Assembly (NCBI RefSeq): GCF_964204645.1
Contig: NC_134031.1
Location: forward strand, 18,535,307-18,599,306
From: Tubulanus polymorphus
Taxonomy: Eukaryota > Nemertea > Palaeonemertea > Tubulaniformes > Tubulanidae
Length of the DNA: 64,000 nucleotides
Reading direction: 5' to 3'
Below, piece by piece: positions 23,201 to 35,564 of the stretch. The position numbers and the translations under genes are program-made. How positions within the stretch are numbered: position 1 is the stretch's first letter; the number at the start of each line of letters is the position of its first letter. The notes below the pieces were generated by a model. The model did no database searches and was not told the DNA's origin. It was given only the letters and a program-made list of their open reading frames with translations.

Positions 23201-26200
23201 CAGGACTTGGTTACGGAATGGTCATTGAATCGTTAATGTACACGGTCTACACGAGTATCATCATAGCATGGATCATGTACTACCTTGGGATGTCGTTTAC
23301 GAGCTGGGTTCCCGTGTGGGGGCGCTGCGACAACGCCTGGAACACGGAGAACTGTATCGTGCCCGGTGGAGATCGAATGAACCCGAATTCAACAACATCG
23401 ACGAATCACAGCTCGACAACTAATCAATCGATCGTTACTACAGCCGCATCCAGCTTCCGTATCATTCACCATGGCAACGATTCGTTCTTGCCCTCCAATA
23501 CATCGAATACGTCTGTTCTAGGAAAACCGATGTCATCAGGAGAGGAATTCTGGCAGTAAGTGTCTATCGTATTCAAATTGCCTTCGATCTGTCTTTCAAT
23601 GCGCTCTCTCTCTTTCTCTCTCTCAATTCAAATTGAAGAAGTCTTTTTTCTCAACTGTGCATCTAAGCCGCCTCGCATCTGGAATCAATCCATGCAGGCA
23701 TCGTCTCCCAGATTATATTTATATCTACATTTCTTTTTCGTTTTTCTATCAATGTGCGTTCGAGCTTATCCATTGCGGTGGTAGCTGATTACAACAACGA
23801 CAAAATTATTTTGTAAAATGAATATATTTTTTGCAATAAAAACGTAATTATTTGTGAAATAAGCTGCCGTTTTACGTAAAAGATAAAATATGATTTTACT
23901 TTGTAAATGAAGAAATGAAAAAATAATTTAGTATTTTCATTGCGAAAAAAATGAAAAATCGAATCCAGAACAAAATCACGTTCTGCGAATGCTGCTGGTT
24001 GAAAAACCTCTTTTCTTGAACGCTTCGAAATCTATCTGGGCCGAATCATTTCAACAGCGCTTAAAGGCGTGTTGAATGTGTCTAAATATATACATATATG
24101 TATTTTTTTCTAAATCTCAAATTTCGATGATTTTGTTTTAAGACGCGTCAGTCAGGCCGCCGATATATCTGTTTGTTTTTTAATATCATAAATGAATGAG
24201 CTTGTCGATATTCATCGACGCTGAAATTACAGATATAACGTTTTGGAGCTTACGGATGATATCGGGAATCTAGGAGGCTTCCGCTGGGAGCTTGTCGTCT
24301 GTTTGTTTGTATCCTGGATAGTTGTTTTCCTGTGCTTATTCAAAGGCGTCCGGTCATCAGGAAAGGTAACCGCTGAAAGCATAGAAAACTCGCACTAACG
24401 ACGATGAATCGAACAGTAGATTTTTTTGCTACAGGGGCGGATCCAGGAATCTAGCTAGGGGGATATTCATATGAAAATTATTTTCACGAGTCGGCTTCCC
24501 GAGACGTATTCCGACGTGTAAACCATGGGTTATAATTAGAGCCAGCGTTTAATAGATCACAAAATCTACTCGTCGACTAATAGAACATAATTCTACCTTA
24601 AGAACAGTCCACATGACTTTTGTACCCTACTTTTTATCTTTGGGTAAACCGACTAAAACATTCCCGAAATCCAACAGACCTCGCCTATGTATTTAGGGTG
24701 GGTCGATAGGCCTATATAATGAATTTTCCAAATTTCAAAGATAGATCTCGAATTATTCTGGAGGTATTTAGAGGGGTTCACTGGCGACTAGTGAACCCCT
24801 GGATCCGCCCCTGTGCGATGTTCATCCTCGTTTGAGAGTTTTGCTGTTCAAGTTTACGGTGGTTTATTACAAAAGTAAGAATCGGATATCCTTCGTTCGG
24901 TGTGAATATTGATCCAGGCCGCGGCCTTCCTCGCCGATATCGGGTATAGAACTAACGTCATAGCGCGTCATAACGGCCACCAAAGCAGAGTGACATTTCT
25001 GATATTCCCGAACAATGTAAAAACCTACTGTTGACGAATTTAAAAGCCAAACATGTTTAAATCTTATCTAAGTCACTGCGTTTCATTCTTCGTCAATTTC
25101 TAGAAAATGGGTTTCTGTAGAAGTCTTGAGGCCACGTGCTTTTCTACTTGACCACCCGTATTTTGCTACTTTTTACTCGCCTCACGTCGGTGCACTTTCA
25201 CTGACGTCACATCGACCTGGCTTTATGACGGCCAACGATATATTGACGTGCTATGACGTCACACCTCTGGCAATTCTCGTTTCCTTTCTTCGATTTTTTG
25301 CCTACGAATTAAAAGTAAAAACGATAATCGTCAGCCATCGTTGAGGTGAACCGACGATTTCAGTTTTCTTACGACGATAACGTTGAAATGATTGAAGTAA
25401 ATCAGTGAACGCAAAGACAGGTAGTTTTAACTAGACTTATTCATCTAGATTTATATAGAGAGCTGTGATAACCTAGAATCACATTGATGAACGTGAATTA
25501 TATACTTTGTAGGTTAACTGATTTTATTAGAAATTACCAGCTTTCGCTACTGGTGAATAGTTGTTTCATCAGGTAAATGCTACCATTCATCAGAAGCGAG
25601 CGCTGTCTGTTTTTGCGTTCCTTTTCACTAACAGCCGAAAAATCTGGTTTTCGTGAAAAACGAATTTAAGCTCAAATTGGTTTAAAGTTTGAATTGCTGT
25701 CCCGATTCAAATTCCCGAGATAACCAATTAGCGATAAAACCAATTTAAGTTCCGACTTTTTCGATGAAACCGAACCCAGAGGCCAGTGTTGCTCAAAGAT
25801 TGGTTGAAGATAACCGACGAATAAATACCATACAGTAACAATGTAATTTTAATTGTAACTATGTTTACTATTTACTTGTTGAATCTAACAGACTTTTGGG
25901 CAACTGGCCCCAGAGGTAACGAGAATCGCCGGAGAGTCCTGTTGAGAAATGAACCGAGGAAGGACGACGGTCTGCGATATTCGCACGAGTGACGCGATTC
26001 TTTCCGATTCGTTTTGTACTCTTAACTACTGTTTCCCCTTTGGGACTTCATCGACTATCACAACCAAAAACAAAAAAAAAACTGATTCTGGTAATTGAAA
26101 AAAAAAAACTGATAATCAAATGGTCGCTTTATCGACTCAGAAAAAAAAGTTGCTGAAGAAACTCTCGTCTTTTATAAAAATTTTCGTCAACGTCCGTTTT

Positions 26201-29200
26201 ATTTCCATCCAATAACCAAAAACCTAGTAATAGATTTTCTTTCATAGATTGCAGAATTAATCATCAGTATTTTCGACGTACTTTTTCCACTACGACTTCG
26301 TTTGAAGATCTTGTCCATGATTTTCACATCGAAAACATCGTTCGATTCGTACCAAAAAAAAAAAAAAATGATTCGATAATTTTTTTTTCTTCAAATTTTT
26401 GCCGAAATTTCTTATCATCGTCAATCGTTATAACGACGATACTCGCATGCGCTGCGTATTTTGATTTGTTAGTATTTTGTATTTTTAGGTGGTGTACGTG
26501 ACGGCTACTGCTCCGTTCTTGTTTCTGATCGCTCTATTCGTTAGAGGAGTCACTTTGCCCGGTTCTTATGATGGTATAATGTTCTATATTACACCAGATT
26601 GGAGCAAACTTCTCTCGTTCAGAGTAAGTATATGACAGACCCTATTGTCACCAGTCAGCGGTTGTAACATATTTAATTAAGCCTTAAATTCGCTGACGAC
26701 GGCTTATGAATATATAGAATTTAAATGAAATACTGTCTCGCTGAGCATGCCAAATAGAATACGATTACATAAATTTCGATTCAGGATGAAGTTTTACGCG
26801 ATCTTTTTTTTGGTTGATTCGTCATTTAATGAATGATAACAGCGATGATTGAACTGCGCGGCGGCACGCGAGGGAAGGGATCGCTCAAATCGCTAAGATG
26901 GACAAATTATGGGGCTTAGAATGTACCGGTTACTTATGCGGTGTGAATTATTTTCGAGTTGGGTTGTGTTTCCACAATCTACGCATTCTCCTGCTGTCTT
27001 TCCGAATGGTAGCTTGAGTTACTAGTTCAACACATTTGTAAATGCGTTTAAATTGTGCAAATGCGGTCAATTGTTACATAAGTGTCATGAATCGAATTGA
27101 AAAAGCCCACAAGAACGCTTGATTGGTGTGAACGAAAAAAAAAAATAAATCCATTCGAGTAGTTTCTGAACATCAGTCCGATAGATTTTGACATGTTTTT
27201 CGGACGAGTTTTGTATTACTGTTCTAGGTCGAGCATGTTGGATTTCTGAGAAATTTCTGCGATGATTAGAAAATTGCAATTCTATTTTTAGATATGGTCT
27301 GAAGCGTGTTTACAGATATTCTACTCGTTAGGGGCGTCGTGGGGTGGTCTAGTAACGATGGCTAGTTACAATAAATTCAACCACAATATATACAGGTATA
27401 TTTCGGATTTCCCATTCATTCATTCATTCATTCATTCATTCATATTCCAATTTCACTAAAACAGAGTCTTTTTGATTTTTGATTAACAAATCTCGATTTC
27501 AAGCTTTTAAGATTGTGTATTAGTCGGTTTGAACTCTATTAATTCAATTTTTCACGTTTTTGAGGGTAAGGGCTATTTTACAATTTCGATTCCAATTTAT
27601 ATTCATCATTCTTCTCTGTGCGAGATTTAGGTGAATAAATAGAAAACAAAAGGAGAACAATAAAAATCAATGATACATCGTATTGATAATTGTTGTTTTA
27701 ACAATTTCACAGAACCAGCCGTGCAGGTTCCTATTCAGAAAATTCATAAAATAAACATACGTATATAAGCGGTTTTCAACAGTTGTTTTTGCGACATGGT
27801 GATTTTGTTGATTGATGTGATTGCTGCAGCTGTGACAACTTATACTGTACAGAATAACCTCAATACTCGAAGTTCAATTTACTGAGTGCCATTTCCCCCT
27901 ACCTATTTCAGGGATGCGATAGTAATTCCACTGGTGACATGCGGCACAAGTTTCTTCGCCGGATTCGTCATATTTAGTGTGATTGGTTTTTTGGCTCACG
28001 AAGCGAATTTACCAGTAGAAGAAGCGGTCACGTCGGGTACGTTAAAAGCACGGATCGCTAGTTCGTGATTTCACTATGAAATCCAGTCTCCTATATAACA
28101 TAAGGTTACACAAACTTCTGTTACATCCATACGCTAGACTGAGTTTACCCCGGAATCGATTGACTTCGATCATCGCGTTCCACAGTCTGTGAGTTAGAGT
28201 TAACTCTGGCCGAGTTAAAATCAGTTCATTTTCAATGAGTTAACTCGGAGTAAAACCTTAACTCACAACTGTGGAACTGGACCCTGTTTACCCCGGAATC
28301 GATTGACTTCGATAATCGCGTGCCCCGGACTCCTGGACCCAGTTCCACAGTCTGTGAGTTAGAGTTAACTCTGGCCGAGTTAAAATCAGTTCATTTTCAA
28401 TGAGTTAACTCGGAGTAAAACCTTAACTCACAACTGTGGAACTGGAACCTGTTTACCCCGGAATCGATTGCCTTCGATAATCGCGTGCCCCGGACTCCTG
28501 GACCCAGTTCCATAGTCTGTGAGTTAGAGTTAACTCTGGCCGAGTAAAAATCAGTTCATTTTCAATGAGTTAACTCGGAGTGAAACCTTAACTCACAACT
28601 GTGGAACTGGACCCTGTTTACCCCGGAATCGATCGCCTCGGATTATTGCGTGCCTCACTAGTATATTACGAATTACAAATGTTCTTATTCTTTCAAAATC
28701 CATAGGAAGCAAAAACAGTACATATATATATTATGTACGAGTATGAGTAATATATATATTACTCATTAGAAAATTAGATTTGTACTGTTTTTTGCTTCTA
28801 TGGATTTTGAATTATCTAGACTCTCTGCCTAAGATCTACTTATTCTTTATTCATCGTTACAACGACCAACGACCTGCTCTCGGACTACCCCGGTATTCGC
28901 ATTGTACCTCGGATTGATAATTTATTAAGAGTAGGCAAGTGGAGTAAACTGTAAGTCTAATTAAATCTATACATCCTCTTATGTGTCACGTATAGGTCCA
29001 GGACTGGCGTTTATCGCGTACCCGATGGCTTTAGCTAAGATACCCGGTGCTCCGATCTGGTCGGCGATGTTCTTCTTGATGCTGTTCACAATCGGATTGG
29101 ATACGGTGGTAAAGTATTTCACTATCTTAACCTTGCGATTTCTTAAATTATTCAAATTAATCTACCGCGATGCATTTCATTTCGGAAATTGTGGCTCCAT

Positions 29201-31884
29201 GAATGTAATTCCAAACTCGAATAGACTGACTCAGTAGAGAAAACTATTAATGGGATTAATGATAATAATAATAATGATGATAATATAGTAATGATGATAT
29301 TCATTTACAGTCCGTTACATGAAATACAACAGACTTTATAATGTCCATATATAAAAATTGGGCAAAACAGTAGGCAGATGTATAGAATACAGGGTTTCAA
29401 GCGGTCCTTCCAAGTCCTTCTTTGTCCTTCCTTTGGAAAATGTTTGGACAAACATCATCTTTGTCCTTGTTTTTGACTCTAAGTCCTTCCTTTTGATAAA
29501 AAAAGTTTGATGCTTCCAAATTTGATATGGGGTATTTTATTAGTAATTAGTATTGGTAATTCACTTGTCCGTAAGATTGAATATACAGGAAAGTGTTATG
29601 GAATTAGCCTGGTATATATGATTGGTCTACATGACTAGTATTCCGTCAAAGGCTTTGCAAAAATGCTTCCCTATGGGGCCTCATTTAACTGGAAAGTACT
29701 TCTCTTCAAGTCTAAAAGTCCGTCCTTTTGGGTCTAAAATTGCCGAAAAATTCCTTCTTAATACTTCTTTTTACCCTGGCCTTACCACTTACCACCGGAA
29801 ACCCTGAGAATATTACCAAATAAGATAATATGTACATTAGTAAATAGAAATGTAATTGTACAGATGTTCGAGTTTGAATCTTTTATAGTGCTCAACGATT
29901 AACCAAGAACTGGATGCTGCGCTGATTAAAATTGTCGTCCCATTTTAAATCTAAATCAAATCGCTATCGATTTTCTCGAATATTTCAGTTTGTGTCGTTC
30001 GAGACTTTCATCAGCGCTTTCGTCGATAAATTCCCGGCGATCAGAAAACGTAAAATGTTGTTCGTGATCGGTTCATCGATTACCTGTTTTCTTATGGGTC
30101 TCATATTCTGTTCAAGAGTAAGTATTTGATACGCTCCATCTTGATGTAATTCCCTGATGGTGATTAGGCATTCTCAGACGATGGTGAATGTCTGAACGGG
30201 CACATCAGGGCTGCTGCTTGATGTCTATCGATGAACTCGCATTTATATTTAGGATTTTACGATTTTTATCGACCACTCGTAGAATTTCAGAGACTAAGGA
30301 TGGATTTCAATCGAATCTAAGAAATCCTAGCATCTTTGTCCGAATGCGCACCAGCGAAACTGTTGGATCCTCGCTCGCCACAAGCAGAATCTTCAATTGC
30401 CACAGTTGGACGTAAACTGCTCATTATAGTATCTAATTATGATGTTTTCTGTGATTTTAGGGTGGTATGTACTGGTTCCAACTAATTGATTGGTTCATGT
30501 CTATTTTCACGGTGCTTGTTATTGGTATATTTGAATGTATCATCATCTCTTACATATACGGTTAGTAAACCTACAGAAAGCGTGAACGTATTTCACATGT
30601 TTTTTAATTCAACGCTGATAGAAATTCGTGGATTTTTGTTTTTTCGTTTATTTATTTATATGTAAATTATGATATCAATCAATGTCGATCAAGTTTTCGT
30701 ATTTCAACTAATTCCAGGAGTGAATAGATTTTATAACGAAATTGAAATGATGATCGGATATCGGCCATCAGTTGTGTGGAAGGGTTGTTGGGGTTTCGCT
30801 ATCCCGGCGTCGTTGACGGTGAGTCGGTGAAATTGTTGAGAAAAAAAGGGCAACAATTTTTGCGAAGGCGTTTGTAATAATGAACTTGCGTTGATTATGT
30901 TAAAATACCGTGATTTCGCTACTAGCGACCATTATATTAGCTTCATATCTGCCAGGTTTAACTGATTTGCCACCAACATAAGACGTCTCAACTACAAATA
31001 TTCACAATACCATGATAGCAATTGACGTTGATTTTGGTTCCGTGGCCTCAATTTTATGTGATGCATTCTATTTTCCTTTTTTAGATCTTTCTGACGTATC
31101 TGTTGGCGGTACAGGTTTGGCCCTATTACGGATCGTATAGATACCCGACTTGGGCGATTGGTATCGGTTGGCTGATCGCTTTTGTCTCGGCGATACCTAT
31201 CCCGTATTGTATGATAACTAGGCTATACACAACTCCGGGAACGTTGAAGCAGGTAACTAATACCTTTACAGCCGTTACTAAGTTGACGCTCAATCGGGTT
31301 CTAACCCCAGCGCGTCAGAGCACTTACCAGGATTATATCAGCTATGAGTTTGACAAATTCTCTCTTTACTGAAACCGTGGTTTTGGCCTACAATTAGCTC
31401 TGCCCTGGTAAAAAATTTTCCCCATATTCTATAGATGAATCCCTAAACCACGCCTTAAGTAGTGTCCGGACTGGTATTTAATATTTCATAGAATCGGGGA
31501 AAGACTGGTTCAAATGAACGAACTCTACATTTCGTCCTTTTCCCGTGAGCGTAGAGGCAGCACCGTACGGTCAACTAGCGGAATTTCCGCGGGCTAGTGA
31601 ATGCACGATTGACCGTTTAACTTCTTCTTTCGAAATTGAAATAGTCATTTCCAGTTTATCGAAAATCAATATCGACGGTAACAGAACAGTTTCTTCTGTA
31701 TTGGATTGATCTAAGAAAAATAACCGGGAAATGTTTTTGATTCTTTCAGAGACTTTTCAGAGCTTCGCGGCCTGCGGCTACCTGGGGTCCAAATATACAC
31801 AAAACCGATAATCAAGACGAACAAATGATTCCCGAAACAATTGTGCTGACGAAATCCAGCGATGAGCCGGATCTGATAGTGTAA
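20233..31884 (+). CDS. SLC6 neurotransmitter:sodium symporter, copy 1 (glycine-transporter-like)
   Basis: Thirteen exons: 20233-20431, 20833-20964, 23204-23555, 24233-24365, 26489-26623, 27292-27395, 27912-28036, 28996-29108, 29989-30117, 30461-30560, 30718-30818, 31085-31252, 31750-31884; 641 residues, all junctions GT-AG and in phase. A 12-TM Na+/Cl--coupled plasma-membrane importer. TM1 has [15 protein letters not shown] (Asn53 is the Na+ ligand). Extracellular loop 2 has Cys152 and Cys161 plus about six N-glycosylation sequons. TM6 has SLGASWGG; Gly331 matches the GlyT1 rather than the GlyT2 residue. TM8 has SGPGLAF and GLDT. The TM6, TM11 (YRYP.W) and C-terminal TWGPN motifs resemble vertebrate glycine transporters. 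Oddities: Thr127 replaces the near-invariant TM3 Tyr, and Thr361 replaces the TM7 Asn that binds Na+ in LeuT. The protein ends DLIV, a possible class II PDZ ligand. The substrate is a small amino acid by family, not proven. Confidence 0.93.
22960..23160. repeat. 18-bp tandem repeat and foldback in intron 2 of SLC6 copy 1
   Basis: atccgagttgaacggtaa is repeated three times at about 23065-23120. It is flanked by inverted pieces ccgctcaagtcgg (about 22968), ccgacttgagcg (about 23006) and ccgactcaagcgg (about 23135), so the block can fold back. Confidence 0.75.
24432..24813. mobile_element. 382-bp MITE-like element with caggggcggatccagg ends
   Basis: Terminal inverted repeats of 15 or more bp, caggggcggatccagg at the left and cctggatccgcccctg at the right, bound a non-coding body in intron 4 of SLC6 copy 1. 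I could not define a clean target-site duplication. Solo ends of the same family are at 33690 (caggggcggat) and 42832 (gatccgcccctg). Confidence 0.75.
27414..27444. repeat. (CATT)n microsatellite
   Basis: About seven perfect cattcatt units just inside intron 6 of SLC6 copy 1. Confidence 0.9.
28143..28650. repeat. 165-bp tandem repeat, about three copies
   Basis: Units starting gtttaccccggaatcgat begin at 28143, 28286, 28451 and 28616 (partial). The last two periods are exactly 165 bp; the first unit is about 22 bp shorter. Each unit carries ttccacagtctgtgagttag near one end and taactcacaactgtggaa near the other, inverted relative to each other, so a unit can form a hairpin. It lies in intron 7 of SLC6 copy 1 and shares the aactgtggaactgg motif dispersed in the window. 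Confidence 0.88.
28692..28811. mobile_element. 120-bp foldback or MITE-like element
   Basis: ttcaaaatccataggaagca at the left pairs with tgcttctatggattttgaa at the right over about 30 bp with few mismatches. The centre is AT-rich and itself partly palindromic (gagtaatatatatattactc). It lies in intron 7 of SLC6 copy 1. Confidence 0.75.
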
Positions 31885-31992
31885 ATTTCAGTTTTTTTTT
31901 TTCTATTCATTTATTGATAATGATAACAATCGTAATTTATACATGTGAATGTATGTAAAAATCAAATGCGTTGTAAATATCATACTCGTAAA

Positions 31993-31998
31993 AATAAA
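31993..31998 (+). terminator. Polyadenylation signal AATAAA of SLC6 copy 1
   Basis: AATAAA lies 109 bp after the stop codon at 31884 and is followed by GT-rich sequence. Confidence 0.75.
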
Positions 31999-31999
31999 G

Positions 32000-33197
32000 C
32001 GTTGTTTTGTAGGGTAAAATGTGTTCATTAACGGAATTTTTGTTCCACGTAGTTTGTGAGGTAGGCCAGGCCCGTGCCAATGATTTTTGAGCGCCAGTCC
32101 TGCAAGTACTATTTCAAAAGGGACACTCTTTCACCTGAAAAGTGCCACTCTCCCATTGAAAAAAGGACAGATCTTGCATAAATATCCAAATTTCGAAAAA
32201 TCCCGAAATGTTTACCCGACACTGACTTTTAAAGGGCACTTTGAAAATGTTTAGGGGTTCAGCCACTCCGTCGCCTCGAGCCTGTAGGCATCAAGTAACT
32301 CAACATTATTGAAGTTTTGACGATCAGGTTTTCGAAAGTGTGATAATTTCAGTTGTTTTTGTGACACATGATTTTATCATGTATTATGGGAGAATTAAAG
32401 TTCTCAATTTTCATGAGCCTAAAGTGCAAGTGCCTCTCCTCTCTGAAGATAAGGAGTAGTGTTGATAACTACCATGGAGAGGTGTTTTAGATTTTTCGAG
32501 CCTTTACCAGAAAATACCAGACCTAAAACAAACAATAACCCAACCGTTATCGTGAACGAAGCCGGTGAGATAACAAGCGTTCAGAAACAAATAAAAATGA
32601 GCAGTTTTGAAACAGAAAAAAAGCTTACAAATCTTTCAGCTGTAATATCGGACACAGAAAACATCGTGTACATTGACCATGCATTTACTAAACAAATTGA
32701 TATGATGATTTTGGTTGGAGTCAAGATGACGGGTCGACGATCTGTGAAACAGACAATAAGAGGAATATAAACTAATGTATATATAGATATGTAGGTACAT
32801 ATCACTCTGAAATAGGAATTATCTGCACTGTGCCATAAGGTGAGTTAAGTGCTGAGGACACCTAGCCTTATATCAGTCAAGAGTCCTGTTAACTGGCCGT
32901 CGGTATAGCGATACCGATATATATTGATCGAGTGTATGCCTGAACGAATCATAAGACAATTACATCGGGTCCGGTAAGTCCGCACGAAGTTTATTTCACA
33001 GTCTGGGATTATATGTGGAAAATGTTCTACCACCATATATGATATATACATGTTGTATGTGATAAATCCAAAAAACAAGTATGATCTTCGAACCGGTACC
33101 GTACCCGTCATTTAGTTTTTTTTTGTATTCTATCATGAAAATGTTCAATTTTCATACAAAACGCTACAAAACATTTTGATACAATAATTGTATGAAA
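32000..33197. other. Intergenic DNA between SLC6 copies 1 and 2
   Basis: Apart from the uncertain 98-codon frame at 32474 no gene is visible. Imperfect inverted pieces (ttttcatacaa near 33150, ttgtatgaaaa near 33188) lead into the long palindrome at 33198. Confidence 0.4.
32474..32770 (+). CDS. Hypothetical 98-residue ORF
   Basis: An ATG with a good context (ctaccATGGAG) opens 98 codons to TAA. The product looks soluble and hydrophilic with a short aliphatic patch; no family is recognised. It sits between SLC6 copy 1 and the palindrome and Penelope-like remnant, so it may be debris of a mobile element. The start context and even composition are the only reasons to list it. Confidence 0.22.
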   Translation: MERCFRFFEPLPENTRPKTNNNPTVIVNEAGEITSVQKQIKMSSFETEKKLTNLSAVISDTENIVYIDHAFTKQIDMMILVGVKMTGRRSVKQTIRGI

Positions 33198-33278
33198 ACG
33201 CACCGGGGGTAGAAACAGTAGAATGAGCGATAATAATTATTATTATCGCTCATTCTACTGTTTCTACCCCCGGTGCGT
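33198..33278. repeat. Perfect 81-nt palindrome (40-bp arms)
   Basis: The sequence from acgcaccgggggtagaaaca reads identically on the opposite strand around a single central base at 33238. All 40 base pairs match, and symmetry stops exactly at 33197/33279. It can form a cruciform, or an RNA hairpin without a loop of any size. It lies about 0.4 kb downstream of the 3' end of the Penelope-like remnant. Confidence 0.93.
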
Positions 33279-33689
33279 CGTAGACGACACTACAAACAGA
33301 ATGTATGTACCCAATACAGAGACGTCTCTTGAGCGTGCTTTGACTGTAACACAAACAGGTATTTTTGTTGTTTCCGTGCCATGAATTTACGTTATACAAG
33401 AAAATACAAGACGCAACACGACAACCGTAAGAATTATTCGTCAAGACGATTCTCTACGAGAACGATCTGTTAGTGGAAATGCGTAAGTAAGATTGAAAGA
33501 GTCATTGGTGTTTCTGATGAAACACAAACATACAGAAAGAATAATCGAGGTATCTCGATCTATAACGCAATCTGGATCGAAGTATCGACGATTTGAAACT
33601 ACCGTTTTGTTAGATTTGAAGTGATTCGGCTTTAAGTTTCAGCTTGGTGTGAAGACGAAGGATAAGTTGTTACACATAGCCGCCTACCC

Positions 33690-34800
33690 AGGGGCGGATA
33701 TAGGGGGTTCTTAGGGTTCTGGAATAACGTCGAGCTTTGTCTGTGCCCCTTCGAGATGCCCCTATTTCCATCCCTATATCATTTGGCATGATTTTGCCTA
33801 GTAAGTGCCCCTGAAAACAACATGTTTGATGTAAAGTGCCCTTTTTTGCCGTGACTTGAGATAGAACGTTCCCTCCCCCATAATAATAATAGTAAAATCT
33901 TCTAAGACACGAATTAAACAAATCTTGTGGGTAGCCATTTTTGTGGAAAACGTTTTTTAGGAAATCAATTTCTTGTGAGAAAACAAACCAACTACTGCTT
34001 ATGGTATATGCTCTATGGAGCAGACATTGGATTAAGCCAAATTTCCATTTTTGCGGAAACATAGCTGAAAAGTTTAGAATCAAGCTAGTGTAAGTTGATT
34101 TTCTAAATACATGAGAAGTGAAGGTACCATCATCCGTTGTTGGGAGCGAAATATACGTATCTAGAAATGGAAGTGTAGACGGTCCTATTTCTGAAGTAAA
34201 TTTAAGATTTGGGTGTAGTGCATTTAGATTCTCCAGGAAAGATGCATGTATTGAATCACGTCTGAATACACAGAAAATATCATCAACATAACGTAGGTAT
34301 AACGATGGCGCGAAACTTTTCCCTGAACAATCATCTAGCAGCTTAGATTCAAAATAAGCCAGACAGAAATTAGCCATAGTGGGCCCTAGAGGGCTGCCCA
34401 TTGCAACTCCATCTACCTGTCGAAAAAATCTATCGCGATACATAAAGATTCCACTTGTTGCTATTTTCATAAGTTGTTTAAAGGTAGCCTTATCAAAATC
34501 TGGTTTAGTAGTCATAGATATGGTCTGCTATAATATTGATAGTTTGTCCCAATGGTACATTAGTAAAAAGTGACACGACATCAAAGCTGATCAGTATATC
34601 AGTAGGTTTGAAATAGAATTGTTTCAATCGCTCCAAAAAACTGGAGGTACTGTCTAGCATGTAATTAGAAGGAATATGTGGTTTGATAATATTGTCAAGG
34701 TATTTAGCCAAATTATACTCTGCTGTGTTTAACAAGGTCTGAAAGGAAGACCTGGTTTATGAGCTTTACAGAGGCCATAAAGTTTGCCTGGTTGGCTGTT
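33690..34800 (-). pseudogene. Decayed Penelope-like element reverse transcriptase
   Basis: On the minus strand three pieces of one reverse transcriptase are visible. First, at about 34800-34740, a PGKLYGL and KAHKPG segment typical of the first RT block. Then 34735-34512, including ISFDVVSLFTNVPL. Then 34515 to about 33880, with GVAMGSPLGP and the catalytic YVDD box (in RYVDDIF). The YVDD, the AMGSPLGP block and the order are characteristic of Penelope-like retroelements. Frames change near 34735 and again near 34510, so it is not functional. The expected downstream GIY-YIG endonuclease is not seen. The last part of the frame (33670-33880) looks unrelated, and a MITE-family end sits at 33690. 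It is a truncated, old copy. Confidence 0.8.
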
Positions 34801-35036
34801 TATGTAGAGCCTTTTGTCTTAGTAGTCAAAACATGACGAGACATCTCGTTGTAGAGGAGTCGTATTAAGCAGGGGTCAAATAGGTAAACGCGAAAACTGG
34901 TGCGTAGGTTAAACATGATTTTATCGATATACGAGTTTTTGCTACGAAGCAGTCCAGGTAAATCTCTCATTAGTCCAGGAAAATTACTCATTAGTCCAGT
35001 TTGATTGCTCATTTTCCTGTTACAAAAATTACTCAT

Positions 35037-35564
35037 TCATCGGTTGACGCTACTATGATCTTGCAGTATTCAAAACATCAAATAGTCTAATTATTCTTCG
35101 CCAAAAAATGCGAACATGTCGCTTCATGTTGCGCTCTGTATCTTCGCCATGTTCAAATCATGTGACAACGTCGCGATGGCTGATTGGCTGTTCGTCGAAA
35201 AAATGTTCGATAACATCAGCTCGTCGCCGTGTTGTGGCGGCAGACGTTACGACATTCACTAATACAATGCTCGATATCAAAATGAAACGTGTTTGATTGA
35301 TATTACATAAAAGTTCCTTCTTCAAGATATCGTGGACGCTACGGTCATGGTCGCCACAGCCGCTGCATTTGAATCATACCTGAGTACTTGGATTAACGCA
35401 CTGTTCATGGTGCATGGTTGATATCTTATGGCTTATAGTTTTGGGTTTAAGATCGAAGTACTTCAAGCGCTATATTTATTATATTTCTTATGTAAAGATC
35501 GGACGCTAGGTGATATTGCACACAACTGAACTAGGTGTCTATATTCTCAGACGAATCGATCGCC
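35037..35564. other. Upstream region of SLC6 copy 2
   Basis: No gene is recognised. The stretch from about 35110 to 35260 is CpG-rich and could hold the promoter of the transporter gene starting at 35565. The GTG-led extension upstream of that ATG is not supported. Confidence 0.4.

Noticed and set aside
34800-35036. 78-codon minus-strand frame upstream of the RT fragment
   Set aside because: It may be the N-terminal part of the Penelope-like element, but I could not match it to a known block, so I left it out of the remnant.
35535-35564. N-terminal extension of SLC6 copy 2 starting at GTG
   Set aside because: The first ATG in frame is at 35565; nothing supports a GTG start in this animal gene.
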